Source: Nitrospirillum sp034427435 (lineage in GTDB: Bacteria > Pseudomonadota > Alphaproteobacteria > Azospirillales > Azospirillaceae). Taken from it: a stretch of DNA of 64,000 nucleotides. The position numbers and the translations under genes were made by a program. The DNA lies in assembly GCF_034427435.1 (NCBI RefSeq), contig NZ_JAXQNP010000002.1, forward strand, positions 1,922,001-1,986,000, given 5' to 3'. The notes under the pieces were generated by a model. It was not told the DNA's origin. It saw nothing but the letters and a program-made list of their open reading frames with translations, and searched no databases. Positions 1-8,357 of this stretch are shown piece after piece; position 1 is the first letter of the stretch, and each line of letters starts with the position of its first letter.

Positions 1-924
1 GACATGCGCGGCCTTCAGGCCCGCCTGGACCGGCTCGCCCATGATTTCCCGGGACGGGCCGGTGTCGCGGTGCGTGATCCGGCCACGGGTGCCGTGGCCG
101 GGATCAGGGCGGACCAGCGCTTCCCCGAGCAAAGCGTGTTCAAGCTGACCGTCGCCATCGCCCTCTTGGACCTGGTGGACAAGGGGGCCATGGACCTCGA
201 CCACAAGGTCACGCTCTACCCAGAGGATCGGTCCGTCTATTGGCAGCCCCTGGCCAAGAACATCACGCCCGCCGGTTGGACCACCACGCTGGGGGACCTT
301 ATGGTCCGCATGGTGGCGGACAGCGACAACATCGCCGCCGACACGGTGCTGCGCCTGATCGGCGGTCCGGCGACGGTGCAGGCGGCCCTGAATGCCCGGG
401 GGCTGGACGGCATCCGTGTGGACCGGGACGAACGTCACCTGCAAAGCGACATCCTGGGCCTGACCTGGACGGACGCCTACCGGGAGCCGGCGGCGTTCCA
501 GGCCGCCGCCGAGGCCGTGCCCACGGCCACCCGCATCGCCAAGCGGGACGCGTACCTGGGCGATCCCCGCGACACGGCCACGCCCGCGGGCATGGCCGTG
601 CTGCTGGAACGGCTGAACAAGGGCGACCTGCTGAGCCCCGCCAGCACCCGTCGTTTGCTGGACATCCTGGACCAGACGACGACCCAGCCCCATCGCCTGA
701 AGGCGGGCCTGGGTGCCGGCTGGGCGGTGGCGCACAAGCCGGGCGCCGGCCCCTCTGTCGAGGGCGTGACGCTGGCCAACAACGATGTGGGCCTGATGAC
801 GGCGCCCGACGGCCGCCGGTACGCCGTGGCCGTCTATGTCGCCAGCGTTCGCGGCCCACGGGAGACGGCGGACGCCTTCATCGCCGCCGTGGCGCGCGCC
901 GTGGTCGAGTCCTGGCGGGCCTGA
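1..924 (+). CDS. Class A beta-lactamase, 5' end outside the window
   Basis: Serine beta-lactamase, expected to act in the periplasm. The reading frame is open to the first base and no signal peptide is visible, so the true start probably lies upstream. Counting from the ATG at 4, the S-x-x-K active-site motif SVFK starts near residue 44 and the SDN loop near residue 107. A charged stretch RDERHLQ resembles the omega loop of the PER-like subclass A2, and its Glu would be the deacylation residue. The DTATP motif typical of class A enzymes is present. The usual KTG box on strand beta-3 reads KPGAG, so Thr is replaced by Pro, which could alter substrate range. The gene stands alone before a convergent two-component pair. 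Confidence 0.85.
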   Translation, partial: DMRGLQARLDRLAHDFPGRAGVAVRDPATGAVAGIRADQRFPEQSVFKLTVAIALLDLVDKGAMDLDHKVTLYPEDRSVYWQPLAKNITPAGWTTTLGDLMVRMVADSDNIAADTVLRLIGGPATVQAALNARGLDGIRVDRDERHLQSDILGLTWTDAYREPAAFQAAAEAVPTATRIAKRDAYLGDPRDTATPAGMAVLLERLNKGDLLSPASTRRLLDILDQTTTQPHRLKAGLGAGWAVAHKPGAGPSVEGVTLANNDVGLMTAPDGRRYAVAVYVASVRGPRETADAFIAAVARAVVESWRA

Positions 925-994
925 ACTGGGCGGGCCTAAGCTGGGCGGGCCTGAGGGGGCGGAGACTAGAGCCGGGCGGGCTTCACGCGCCGGG

Positions 995-1648
995 TCATTC
1001 CTGGGGAGGCGGCTTGGCCACACCCTGGATCTTCTCCGCCATGCGGCCCAACTCCAGCAGGGATGTCGCCTCCATCTTGCGCATGAGTTGCGCGCGGCAG
1101 ATCTTCACGGTGATTTCACTCAGGTTCAGCGTGGCCGCGATCTGCTTGGACAATTGTCCCTTCAGGATCATGTCCATGACCTGCCGCTGGCGCGGCGACA
1201 GGCTTTGGTAGCGGCCATACACGTCCGAAACCTTGGCCTTTTCCGCCCGGCGGGCCGCGCTTTTCGCCAAGCCCGCATAGATCGCGTCCAGCAAGTCCTG
1301 TTCCTTGAACGGCTTGGTCAGGAACTCGATGGCACCGGCCTTCATGGCGCGGACGGACATGGGGATGTCGCCATGGCCGGTGATGAACACCACCGGGATT
1401 TCCTCATGCGCCGGTGCGAAAGCCTCCTGGAAATCCAGGCCGTTCTGGCCGGGCATCCGGATGTCCAGCACCAGGCACAGCGGCATGCCGGGCAGGGGCC
1501 AATCCAGGAATTCCTGCGTCGAGGCGAAGGCGTGGACTGGCAGGTCGAGGGAGTTGAATAGGTTGGTCAGTGCCTTGCGCACGGAGGGATCGTCATCAAC
1601 GACGATGATGGCGCCTTTGGCTTCGAGGGACGATTGAGGGGCGGTCAT
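995..1648 (-). CDS. FixJ/NarL-type response regulator
   Basis: Two-domain transcriptional regulator of 217 residues. The N-terminal receiver has the acidic pocket DDD at 18-20, phosphoacceptor Asp62 in LDIRMP and Lys112 in TKPF. A LuxR-type helix-turn-helix at about 148-217 begins LSPRQRQVMDMI, which is the FixJ/TtrR/TodT class. Its ATG overlaps the stop of the upstream histidine kinase by four bases (ATGA), so the two are almost certainly co-transcribed and translationally coupled as a cognate pair. The signal and regulon cannot be told from sequence; a palindrome upstream of the kinase is a candidate autoregulatory site. Confidence 0.9.
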   Translation of the reverse strand: MTAPQSSLEAKGAIIVVDDDPSVRKALTNLFNSLDLPVHAFASTQEFLDWPLPGMPLCLVLDIRMPGQNGLDFQEAFAPAHEEIPVVFITGHGDIPMSVRAMKAGAIEFLTKPFKEQDLLDAIYAGLAKSAARRAEKAKVSDVYGRYQSLSPRQRQVMDMILKGQLSKQIAATLNLSEITVKICRAQLMRKMEATSLLELGRMAEKIQGVAKPPPQE

Positions 1649-2763
1649 GGTGTCTTCTTCCTCTCGCCGGGCACGGTGAAATGGAAGGTCGCGCCGGCTG
1701 TTCTGTTGGGCGTCGCCCAGATGGCGCCGCCATGGCTTTCAATGATGGAGCGGCATATGGAAAGCCCTATGCCCATGCCGCCCTGCTTGGTTGATTTGAA
1801 GGCGTCGAACAGGGTGCCCATGCCGCCCGGGGCGATGCCGATCCCGTCGTCCTCGACCCTGACCAGGACATCGTCCTTGTCGCGCGTCGAGGACTCGATC
1901 CTGATTTCGCGCTTGCTCCCCGGGGCCGCGTTGATCGCGTCCACGGCATTCGTTAGCAGGTTGAGCACGACCTGTTGCAGTTGGACGTGATCGCCGAAGA
2001 TGGGGGGCAGGTCCTCGGCCAGGTTGGTGCGCACCGTCACCTGGTCCTCCCGCAGGCGGGATTGCATCAGGGCCACCACATCCTGGATCACGTCGTTGAT
2101 CCCTACCCGGGCCTTCTTCAGTTCCCCACGGGTGGCCAGCGCGCGGACGCGCCGGATGATGTCGCTGGCCCGTTCCGCGTCATCGACGATGCTTGCGATG
2201 GACTCGCCGATCTTCTCAAGATTGGGGGGCGTGGCGCGCAGCCAGCGGGTGCAGGCGTTGGCGTTGGTGATGATGGCCGCCAGGGGCTGGTTGACCTCGT
2301 GCGCGATGGACGCGGCCATTTCACCCAAGGTGGTCACGCGGGCCATGTGGGCGAGGTCGGCTTGCGCCCTCTCGGTCAACAGACGCGCCGTCTCGATCCG
2401 GATCGCCAGATAGGTCGTGGCCCCGATCGCCAACAGGCTGATCGACGTGTTGGCGATGCCGCTCCGGTAATTACCGTCGGGCGTCAAAATGAAACTGACC
2501 ACTGTCAGTGTGGAGCAAATCGCCGACACCGACAAAACGCCGGTTGTCCTGCAGAAAATCGACGAGAGCAGGACCACCACCACATAAAATGTGGCCGCCG
2601 AAATCTCATAAGGGGTAATGGTGTCTATTATAAAGACGGCGGCCGTTATGATCACGGCGATGGCAGGGATGATGGCCGATCCCAGGATCTTGTTCTTCTT
2701 GGTATTCCAGAAGCCGCCCGATGAAGGGCGCTGTTCGTTGGGGATGGTCATTTGGGCCCGCAT
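1645..2763 (-). CDS. Membrane sensor histidine kinase, FixL/TtrS-like core
   Basis: Sensor kinase of 372 residues from the ATG at 2763. Hydrophobic segments at roughly 26-48, 56-70, 76-94 and 104-122 form a membrane-embedded sensor with no large periplasmic domain. Then come the H-box AHEVNQPLA (His155), N-box NLLTNAVDAI (Asn272), G1 DDGIGI (305-310) and G2 GMGIGL (329-334). The HEVNQPL form of the H-box is typical of kinases paired with FixJ-type regulators, which matches the partner it overlaps. The frame stays open to a GTG at 2889, but the extra 42 residues look non-native; ATG 2751 is another possible start. Confidence 0.85.
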   Translation of the reverse strand: MRAQMTIPNEQRPSSGGFWNTKKNKILGSAIIPAIAVIITAAVFIIDTITPYEISAATFYVVVVLLSSIFCRTTGVLSVSAICSTLTVVSFILTPDGNYRSGIANTSISLLAIGATTYLAIRIETARLLTERAQADLAHMARVTTLGEMAASIAHEVNQPLAAIITNANACTRWLRATPPNLEKIGESIASIVDDAERASDIIRRVRALATRGELKKARVGINDVIQDVVALMQSRLREDQVTVRTNLAEDLPPIFGDHVQLQQVVLNLLTNAVDAINAAPGSKREIRIESSTRDKDDVLVRVEDDGIGIAPGGMGTLFDAFKSTKQGGMGIGLSICRSIIESHGGAIWATPNRTAGATFHFTVPGERKKTP

Positions 2764-3692
2764 GCGCTCATCAACGATCTCTGCGATGATACTGCAGTCG
2801 GTCCCGCAGGTGGCGCGATTACATGCATGAGGGAAAGGCATTCCTCGTCCGCGACGGGCCGGTTGAAGGGGGCGGGCCAAGCAAGGCACCCACTAATCCA
2901 TTCAAAAACAATGAGTTCGTCTGCCAAGCGACATCGGATCGGCGCGGCCGACATACCCGCGTATACTTGTAATATACGCGGTGAATTAATTATGACTGGG
3001 GTGCGCCGCGATGGTCATAGGGCCGCCGCCGCGTGCTCCCGCCTCTTCCAGGCTGGGGCCGTCCTGCACCGTAAGGGATCACATGAACCCGCGATCTAGC
3101 ACCGACCCCCTGGAGGGCGATAGTAGGCGCACGCCTGCCGTCGGCACTTCACAGGGGTGGATCGTCCCGGGGATCGCCCTGTCACCGTAGCAGCGCCAGC
3201 GCCTCGACGCCGGCATTGTTGCGCCAGGCCGCCCCGGGTTCGAGCAACCGCTTGACCTCATGGAGGTGGCCATGGCCGCTTTTCTCGACTTCGACGCCCG
3301 CCGGGCGTCCACCGTGTCCGCTCGTCCGTTTGCGCCGCTGGCGCTGGCGCACTCCCTGGCCCCGACTGGCTTTCAGTGCCAGCGGCCGAAACTCTGCCTG
3401 CGTTGGAAAATGGGCCCGAATGGCCGCCCCGTCTCCGACTGGGGCGCCCAGGCTCAGGGCTGAGACATCACCGCGCGGCGCCCCACCGCGTGGCTGATGG
3501 CCGGGGCGGTGCCACCGCCGAGTGACCCCGCCCCGGCGCTTCCATACCCGAAATCCGCCTGATCAGAGGCCATCGCGACAGGCTCCGCCGTTGCTTGCCG
3601 ACTCATGGGGTACATGCCCTTTGAGGCGTGTGGGCGCGCGCGCCGCTGGCCGCGTCCAGCCCCCCGCTGGGGGCGGTCCCAGGAATGAAATC
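2764..3692. other. Intergenic region, no supported gene
   Basis: About 0.9 kb between the kinase start and the NRAMP leader ORF. It holds the palindrome at 2957-2981 next to an AT-rich patch (2960-3000) that could serve as the kinase promoter. On the minus strand, one frame ending with the stop at 3182-3184 stays open for over 100 codons but has no ATG near its beginning and no recognisable domain. It may be a gene remnant or chance in GC-rich DNA. Confidence 0.5.
2957..2981. promoter_or_regulatory. Perfect 9-bp inverted repeat, candidate operator
   Basis: CCGCGTATA and TATACGCGG flank a 7-bp AT-rich spacer. There is no T-run, so it is unlikely to be a terminator. It lies about 200 bp upstream of the chosen kinase start and beside AT-rich sequence, as expected of a dimer-binding operator. 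The binding protein is unknown; the FixJ-type regulator of the adjacent operon is one candidate. Confidence 0.5.
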
Positions 3693-3806
3693 ATGAACTC
3701 ATTGATCGTGTTGTTGTCGGCCGGCGCCGAAAAGCGGTGCCGCGCGACTATCGTTGGTCTGGCCGAGACGCAGGCCAGGCGGCCTTGCGTCGTTGGGGAG
3801 GTCTGA
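3693..3806 (+). CDS. Possible 37-codon leader ORF before the NRAMP gene
   Basis: Short open frame starting with ATG at 3693, preceded by AGGAATGA as a plausible ribosome-binding site. It encodes a peptide beginning MNSLIVLLSAGAEKR. Its TGA falls four bases before the transporter ATG at 3811, and its last codons (GGG GAG GTC TGA) contain the transporter's ribosome-binding site. The geometry suits translational coupling or a regulatory leader peptide. No homology is recognised; chance remains possible. Confidence 0.35.
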   Translation: MNSLIVLLSAGAEKRCRATIVGLAETQARRPCVVGEV

Positions 3807-3810
3807 AACC

Positions 3811-5994
3811 ATGAACCACCGTGTCCCCCGCCGCGACCACGGCCCTGCGGCGTCGGATTTTTCCGGCCATTCCCCCACCGCGCTGGAGCAGATCGAGCTG
3901 GCGTCAAGCGCGCCGGCGGTGCTGGATGCCGCCCACATCGGCGACATCCAGGGCGCGTTCGGCACGATCCGGCGCGGCGACACTGCCGTCCGCAAGACCT
4001 GGCGGGCCCGGTTGCTCACCCTGTTGGCCATCATCGGCCCGGGGCTGATCGTCATGGTCGGCGACAACGACGCCGGCGCCTTCGGCACCTATACCCAGGC
4101 GGGGCAGAATTATGGCCTCACCCTGTTGTGGACGCTGATCCTGCTGATCCCCGTGCTGTACGTGAACCAGGAGATGGTGGCGCGGCTGGGGGCGGTGACA
4201 GGTGTCGGCCATGCCCGGCTGATCTTCGACCGCTTCGGCAAATTCTGGGGGGCGTTCAGCATCATCGACCTGGTGTTGTTGAACGCGCTGACCATCGTCA
4301 CCGAATTCATCGGCATCACCTTCGTGCTGCAGTATTTCGGCCTGCCGAAAGTCCCGGGCCTCATCGCCGCGTCCGTACTCATCATCGGCGCCGTCAGCAC
4401 GGGCAGCTTCAAGCAGTTCGAGCGCTTTGCCCTGGTCCTGGTGGCCGGCAGCCTGCTTCTGCTGCCCGTGCTTTTCGCTGTGCATCCCCCCATTGGCGAG
4501 ATCGCCCACGGCCTGTTCGTGCCGCAGTGGCCGGCGCATTCCGACATGGCGACGGTCATGCTGCTGATCATCGCCATTGTCGGCACGACCATCGCACCCT
4601 GGCAGCTGTTTTTCCAGCAAAGCTATATCATCGACAAGCGCATCACGCCGGCGTTCACCACCTATGCCAAGGTCGATCTCTGGATCGGGATCGGCCTGGT
4701 GATCATCGGCGCCGTCGCGATGATGGCGTTTTGCGCGGCCTTGTTCGCCGGCAAGCCCGAGTTCGGGCATTTCTCGGAGACGGGCGGCGTCCTCGTCGCG
4801 TTGCATGACTATGTCGGGCCCGTCCCGGCGGCGTTCTTCGCCATCGCCCTGCTGGATGCCTGCCTCATCGGCGCCGCCGCGGTTTCCCTGGCGTCCTCCT
4901 ACGCCATCGCCGACGTCTTCCGGGTCCGCCACTCCCTGCACCGCAAGATCACCGACGCGACGGGCTTCTACGTGGCGTATGGCGCGCTCATCGCCATCGC
5001 CGCCGGGCTGGTGGCGTTCTCCAGCGATGCCTTCCTGGGCTTCCTGACCAACGCCGTCCAGGCCCTGGCGGGGGTCCTGCTTCCCAGCGCCACCGTGTTC
5101 CTGCTGTTGCTGTGCAACGACCGGGCGGTGCTGGGCCCCTGGTGCAACGGGACGTGGCGCAACCTCTTCACCGGCCTGGTGATCTGGGTCCTGGTGTTGC
5201 TGTCCATCATCCTGACGGTGGCCACCGTCTTCCCGGATATCGGTGCCGTCATCATCCTGAAAATCCTCGCCGGCGGCGTCATGCTGGGCTTGGTGGGCCT
5301 GGCTGCGCTGGCCCCCCATGTGCGGCGCCATGTCGGGCGGAACGGCCTGATGGGGCATGATGTCGACCGCCGTTTCCAGGCGATGGCGCCGGCCCGGCGC
5401 CGGACGTGGCGCATGCCGCCGCTGGACCAACTGCCGCCGCCCAAGATGACGGGCATGACCCGGCTGTGGATGGGGGTGCTGCGCGGCTACCTCTTCATCG
5501 CCGTCGCCCTGATCTTCCTGAAAATCCTGGAGGCGGCCATCGGGCTGGATGCGCCCATCCCGCAAATCGGGGCCCTGTGGCCGCGGACCGGGACGACGGC
5601 GTCCGTTGCATCGGACGGGCCGTCTGTTTCCCCGCGCCCGGCGAAAGTAAGGGAAGGGTACTCAAATGACCTGCCCCCACCCCCACCATGCCCTGCCGCT
5701 GCGGCTTCGCCTTCAACTCTGGGCGCTCTGGCAGATCGAGACCTTCCTCCTTGCCGTCCTGCCGAAAGGGCACCTCAAGCGGTTGGGCCTGGATTGGGTC
5801 GACCGCCGCTACCAGGCGATCCACGCATGGGTCGAACGGCAGGGAACCTGCAGGCGTTAGCCATAAACAATGCTGGGAACGCCCGGTATTTATCCCAACT
5901 TTTGAAAACAAAACAAACAGACGGAGCGCCCTTCGAATATTGGCGAAGGGCAGGTTTCCGCACGGCCAGATTGGAACATCATGACCCTCTGTGA
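3811..5994 (+). CDS. NRAMP-family divalent metal transporter, C-terminus probably frameshifted
   Basis: Inner-membrane metal-ion transporter of the SLC11/NRAMP fold, with about eleven hydrophobic helices from residue 68 on. ATG 3811 is chosen because GGGGAGGTC lies just upstream; the frame is open to 3754. The metal-binding helix 1, normally DPGN, reads GDNDAG (84-89), and helix 6, normally MPH, reads APW (Ala262). Loss of that Met is a feature of NRAMP-related magnesium transporters, so selectivity may not be the classical Mn/Fe one. Past about 5630 the frame turns into poor codon usage, runs through another ORF and into the next gene. One more C in the CCCC run at 5629-5632 would instead end the protein at 5669 with an ATGA overlap onto the ORF at 5666. 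Confidence 0.8.
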   Translation: MNHRVPRRDHGPAASDFSGHSPTALEQIELASSAPAVLDAAHIGDIQGAFGTIRRGDTAVRKTWRARLLTLLAIIGPGLIVMVGDNDAGAFGTYTQAGQNYGLTLLWTLILLIPVLYVNQEMVARLGAVTGVGHARLIFDRFGKFWGAFSIIDLVLLNALTIVTEFIGITFVLQYFGLPKVPGLIAASVLIIGAVSTGSFKQFERFALVLVAGSLLLLPVLFAVHPPIGEIAHGLFVPQWPAHSDMATVMLLIIAIVGTTIAPWQLFFQQSYIIDKRITPAFTTYAKVDLWIGIGLVIIGAVAMMAFCAALFAGKPEFGHFSETGGVLVALHDYVGPVPAAFFAIALLDACLIGAAAVSLASSYAIADVFRVRHSLHRKITDATGFYVAYGALIAIAAGLVAFSSDAFLGFLTNAVQALAGVLLPSATVFLLLLCNDRAVLGPWCNGTWRNLFTGLVIWVLVLLSIILTVATVFPDIGAVIILKILAGGVMLGLVGLAALAPHVRRHVGRNGLMGHDVDRRFQAMAPARRRTWRMPPLDQLPPPKMTGMTRLWMGVLRGYLFIAVALIFLKILEAAIGLDAPIPQIGALWPRTGTTASVASDGPSVSPRPAKVREGYSNDLPPPPPCPAAAASPSTLGALADRDLPPCRPAERAPQAVGPGLGRPPLPGDPRMGRTAGNLQALAINNAGNARYLSQLLKTKQTDGAPFEYWRRAGFRTARLEHHDPL
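5666..5860 (+). CDS. Small unknown protein after the NRAMP gene
   Basis: Predicted 64-residue protein with good GC at third codon positions and GGGAAGGG a few bases before its ATG. The middle is aromatic-rich (LWALWQIETFLL), followed by a basic, tryptophan-containing tail. No family is recognised. If the NRAMP gene is frame-corrected, its TGA would overlap this ATG by ATGA, suggesting a two-gene operon and a role linked to the transporter. That is inference from spacing only. Confidence 0.5.
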   Translation: MTCPHPHHALPLRLRLQLWALWQIETFLLAVLPKGHLKRLGLDWVDRRYQAIHAWVERQGTCRR

Positions 5995-8344
5995 ACTTTT
6001 TCCCCGCTCCCGCGTGTCGCCGCCGGGTATGGCGGGCAGCCTGCGGGCGTCCGCGCTTGCCCTTATTCTTGGCGGCTTTTCTTCACCGGCGCTGGCCCAG
6101 GAACCGGCCACCGCGTCCGGGGACGCGCCGGTCGAGGAGATGGAGATCGTCGTCGTGGCGCGCCGGGGAAGTGCCACCGATGGGACCACCGCGCCGGTGG
6201 GGCCCAACCAGTTCGTGCTGAACAGCAACGACTGGGCCGACGCCATGGCCGGCACCAGCGCCCTGGCCCTGGTGAAGAACCTGCCCGGGGTGACCTTCAC
6301 CTCGACCGACGCCTATGGCCTGGACCTTTCGGACGGTTTCCTATTGGTCCGGGGGTTCCGCCAGAACGAGCTGGCGATCACCTTCGAGGGCATTCCGCTC
6401 AATGACGGCAGCTATGGCAGCGTCACCGGGACGGCGCCGCTGAACATCGGCGTGACCGATGATATCGGCAGCATCAAGGTCGCCCCCGGGTCCGCCGGCG
6501 TGGACACGTTCTCGAACTCGGTGGATGGCGGCGAAATGCGCTATGCGCTGATCGATCCCGACACCAAGCCGTCGCTGAGCGTGACCCAGGGCTATGGCAG
6601 CAACAACACCCTGGTCACCAGCGTCACGGGGCAGACCGGGCGGATCGGCGACGACGGTCCCCGTGTCCTGCTGGGCGTCGAGCGGATTTCCAAGGACAAA
6701 TACACGGATGCGGGCACGCAATACATGCTGCACGCCAACGCCAAGGTGGTTCAGGACGTGCCATGGGGCGATTTTACCGCGTTCTTCTCCTACTCCCGCG
6801 CGGAGATCTGGGGATACAACAATACGTCGTTCGATATGTTGTCCAAGCTTGGCTGGAACGGGACCGACATCCTCTACCCCAACTACGCACGGGCGGTCTT
6901 TGTGGCGTCACCCCAGAACGCCAACGCGTCGTGCGGGGCCTATACCTGCGGGGAATTGGCATCGCTGGTCCCCTATGACACCGGGCAGGCCACCGACGAT
7001 TTCGTGGGCAACCTGACGCACAATTTCCGCCTGTCGGACGCGCTGTCAGGCAGCGTCATGGCCTATGGCGCCGTCAGCGACTCCAACATCGAAATCGCGG
7101 ACGTCACCACTCCGTCGCAGACCGGCGCCCCGTTCTCTTCGCAGGTCTGGCGAACCCGCCCCCAGCGCTTCGGGGGCACAGCCAACCTGTCCTATGACTG
7201 GGGCGCCCACACCCTTTCCGCCGGCCTGTGGATCGAGCGGGGGACGTCCACCTCGCAATTCGCCTGGTATAACCAGCCGTTGCCGGGGCAGGGCGCCCCG
7301 CTGAAGGCCATCGGGCCGTACGATACCTACGGCCCGGCCTTCCAGACCGCGAACGACTCCCGCTGGAGCACCGATTCCCGGCAGATCTATGTGCAGGATG
7401 TCTACAAGCCGTCGGAGACGGTGACGATCAAGGGCGGCATCAAGGCCGTGGATTTCACGACCAGCGGCGGCGGCGTCGGCCCCGACCAGGCGCCGAACGG
7501 AACGTTGAGCGCGCGCGATTCCTTCCTGCCGCATCTGTCGGTCGACTGGCGTCCGGACCCCGACACCTCGATCTACGCCGATATGGGGGAAAGCATGATC
7601 GGTTACCGCGTGTCGTCGCGCGGCAACATCGGCCCTGTCTCCTCCGCCTGGGCGGCGGACAGCCAGGACATCTTCGACGCGGCGCGCGCCCTGCTGAAGC
7701 CGGAGCGGGACTGGAACTTCACCGTCGGCGCCTATCATGACTTCGGCGATCTCAGCCTGACCGTCGACGCCTACTACGGCATCGTCCTCGACCGTCTGCT
7801 GAACGGCACCAGCGGGCCGCAGTTCAACCCGGTGCGCACCGTGGGCATCGTGTCCCGGTCCAGCCTGGTGGGCGGGGACGCGACCGTCAGCGCCAAACCG
7901 GCGTCGTGGCTGACGCTGTCCCAGTCGGTGTCGGTCAGCAAGTTGCGCTATGAGTCCGACCTGACGATGCCGGACGGCACCAGTCCGCTGAAGGGCCATT
8001 ATCAACCGGGCTATCCCGGCGTGTCCCTCATCACCCAGGTTACGGCGCGGTATGACGGGTTTGAAACCGGCGTCACCAGCACCGTCTATCTGGACAACCC
8101 GTTCACCTACACCAACGACATCTATGTGCCCGATTATTGGGAGATGAACGCCTATGTGGCCTATCATCTCCCCCAGGGGAACACCCTGCCGGACCTGACA
8201 TTCCGCCTCAGCGTCAACAACCTGACGGACCGGCACAACATCGGGTCCGTGGGCATCGGCGGTTACGCCGTGTCTGGCGATTACCAGACGTTCATGCGGT
8301 CGGCGCCGCGGCAGTTCCTGTTCACCGTCACGACGAAGTACTGA
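5981..8344 (+). CDS. TonB-dependent outer-membrane receptor
   Basis: Outer-membrane active-transport receptor of 787 residues. An N-terminal signal peptide ends near SPALAQ (about residue 40). Next come a TonB-box-like stretch (EEMEIVVVARR), a plug domain with LVKNLPGV and the FLLVRGFRQNE motif, and a long beta-barrel rich in alternating aromatic strands, closing with a C-terminal aromatic residue (TTKY). The ligand cannot be assigned, although siderophores, metals or sugars are usual for the family. The ribosome-binding site before ATG 5981 is weak. It follows the NRAMP gene by only about 100 bp of AT-rich DNA, so shared metal physiology is possible but unproven. It is convergent with hrpB, 13 bases apart. 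Confidence 0.9.
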   Translation: MTLCELFPRSRVSPPGMAGSLRASALALILGGFSSPALAQEPATASGDAPVEEMEIVVVARRGSATDGTTAPVGPNQFVLNSNDWADAMAGTSALALVKNLPGVTFTSTDAYGLDLSDGFLLVRGFRQNELAITFEGIPLNDGSYGSVTGTAPLNIGVTDDIGSIKVAPGSAGVDTFSNSVDGGEMRYALIDPDTKPSLSVTQGYGSNNTLVTSVTGQTGRIGDDGPRVLLGVERISKDKYTDAGTQYMLHANAKVVQDVPWGDFTAFFSYSRAEIWGYNNTSFDMLSKLGWNGTDILYPNYARAVFVASPQNANASCGAYTCGELASLVPYDTGQATDDFVGNLTHNFRLSDALSGSVMAYGAVSDSNIEIADVTTPSQTGAPFSSQVWRTRPQRFGGTANLSYDWGAHTLSAGLWIERGTSTSQFAWYNQPLPGQGAPLKAIGPYDTYGPAFQTANDSRWSTDSRQIYVQDVYKPSETVTIKGGIKAVDFTTSGGGVGPDQAPNGTLSARDSFLPHLSVDWRPDPDTSIYADMGESMIGYRVSSRGNIGPVSSAWAADSQDIFDAARALLKPERDWNFTVGAYHDFGDLSLTVDAYYGIVLDRLLNGTSGPQFNPVRTVGIVSRSSLVGGDATVSAKPASWLTLSQSVSVSKLRYESDLTMPDGTSPLKGHYQPGYPGVSLITQVTARYDGFETGVTSTVYLDNPFTYTNDIYVPDYWEMNAYVAYHLPQGNTLPDLTFRLSVNNLTDRHNIGSVGIGGYAVSGDYQTFMRSAPRQFLFTVTTKY

Positions 8345-8357
8345 CCCGTGTGCCCCG

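Noticed and set aside
3182..3540. Minus-strand open frame ending at 3182-3184, over 100 codons
   Set aside because: No start codon at a sensible place, no ribosome-binding site and no recognisable domain; may be a decayed gene but cannot be supported.
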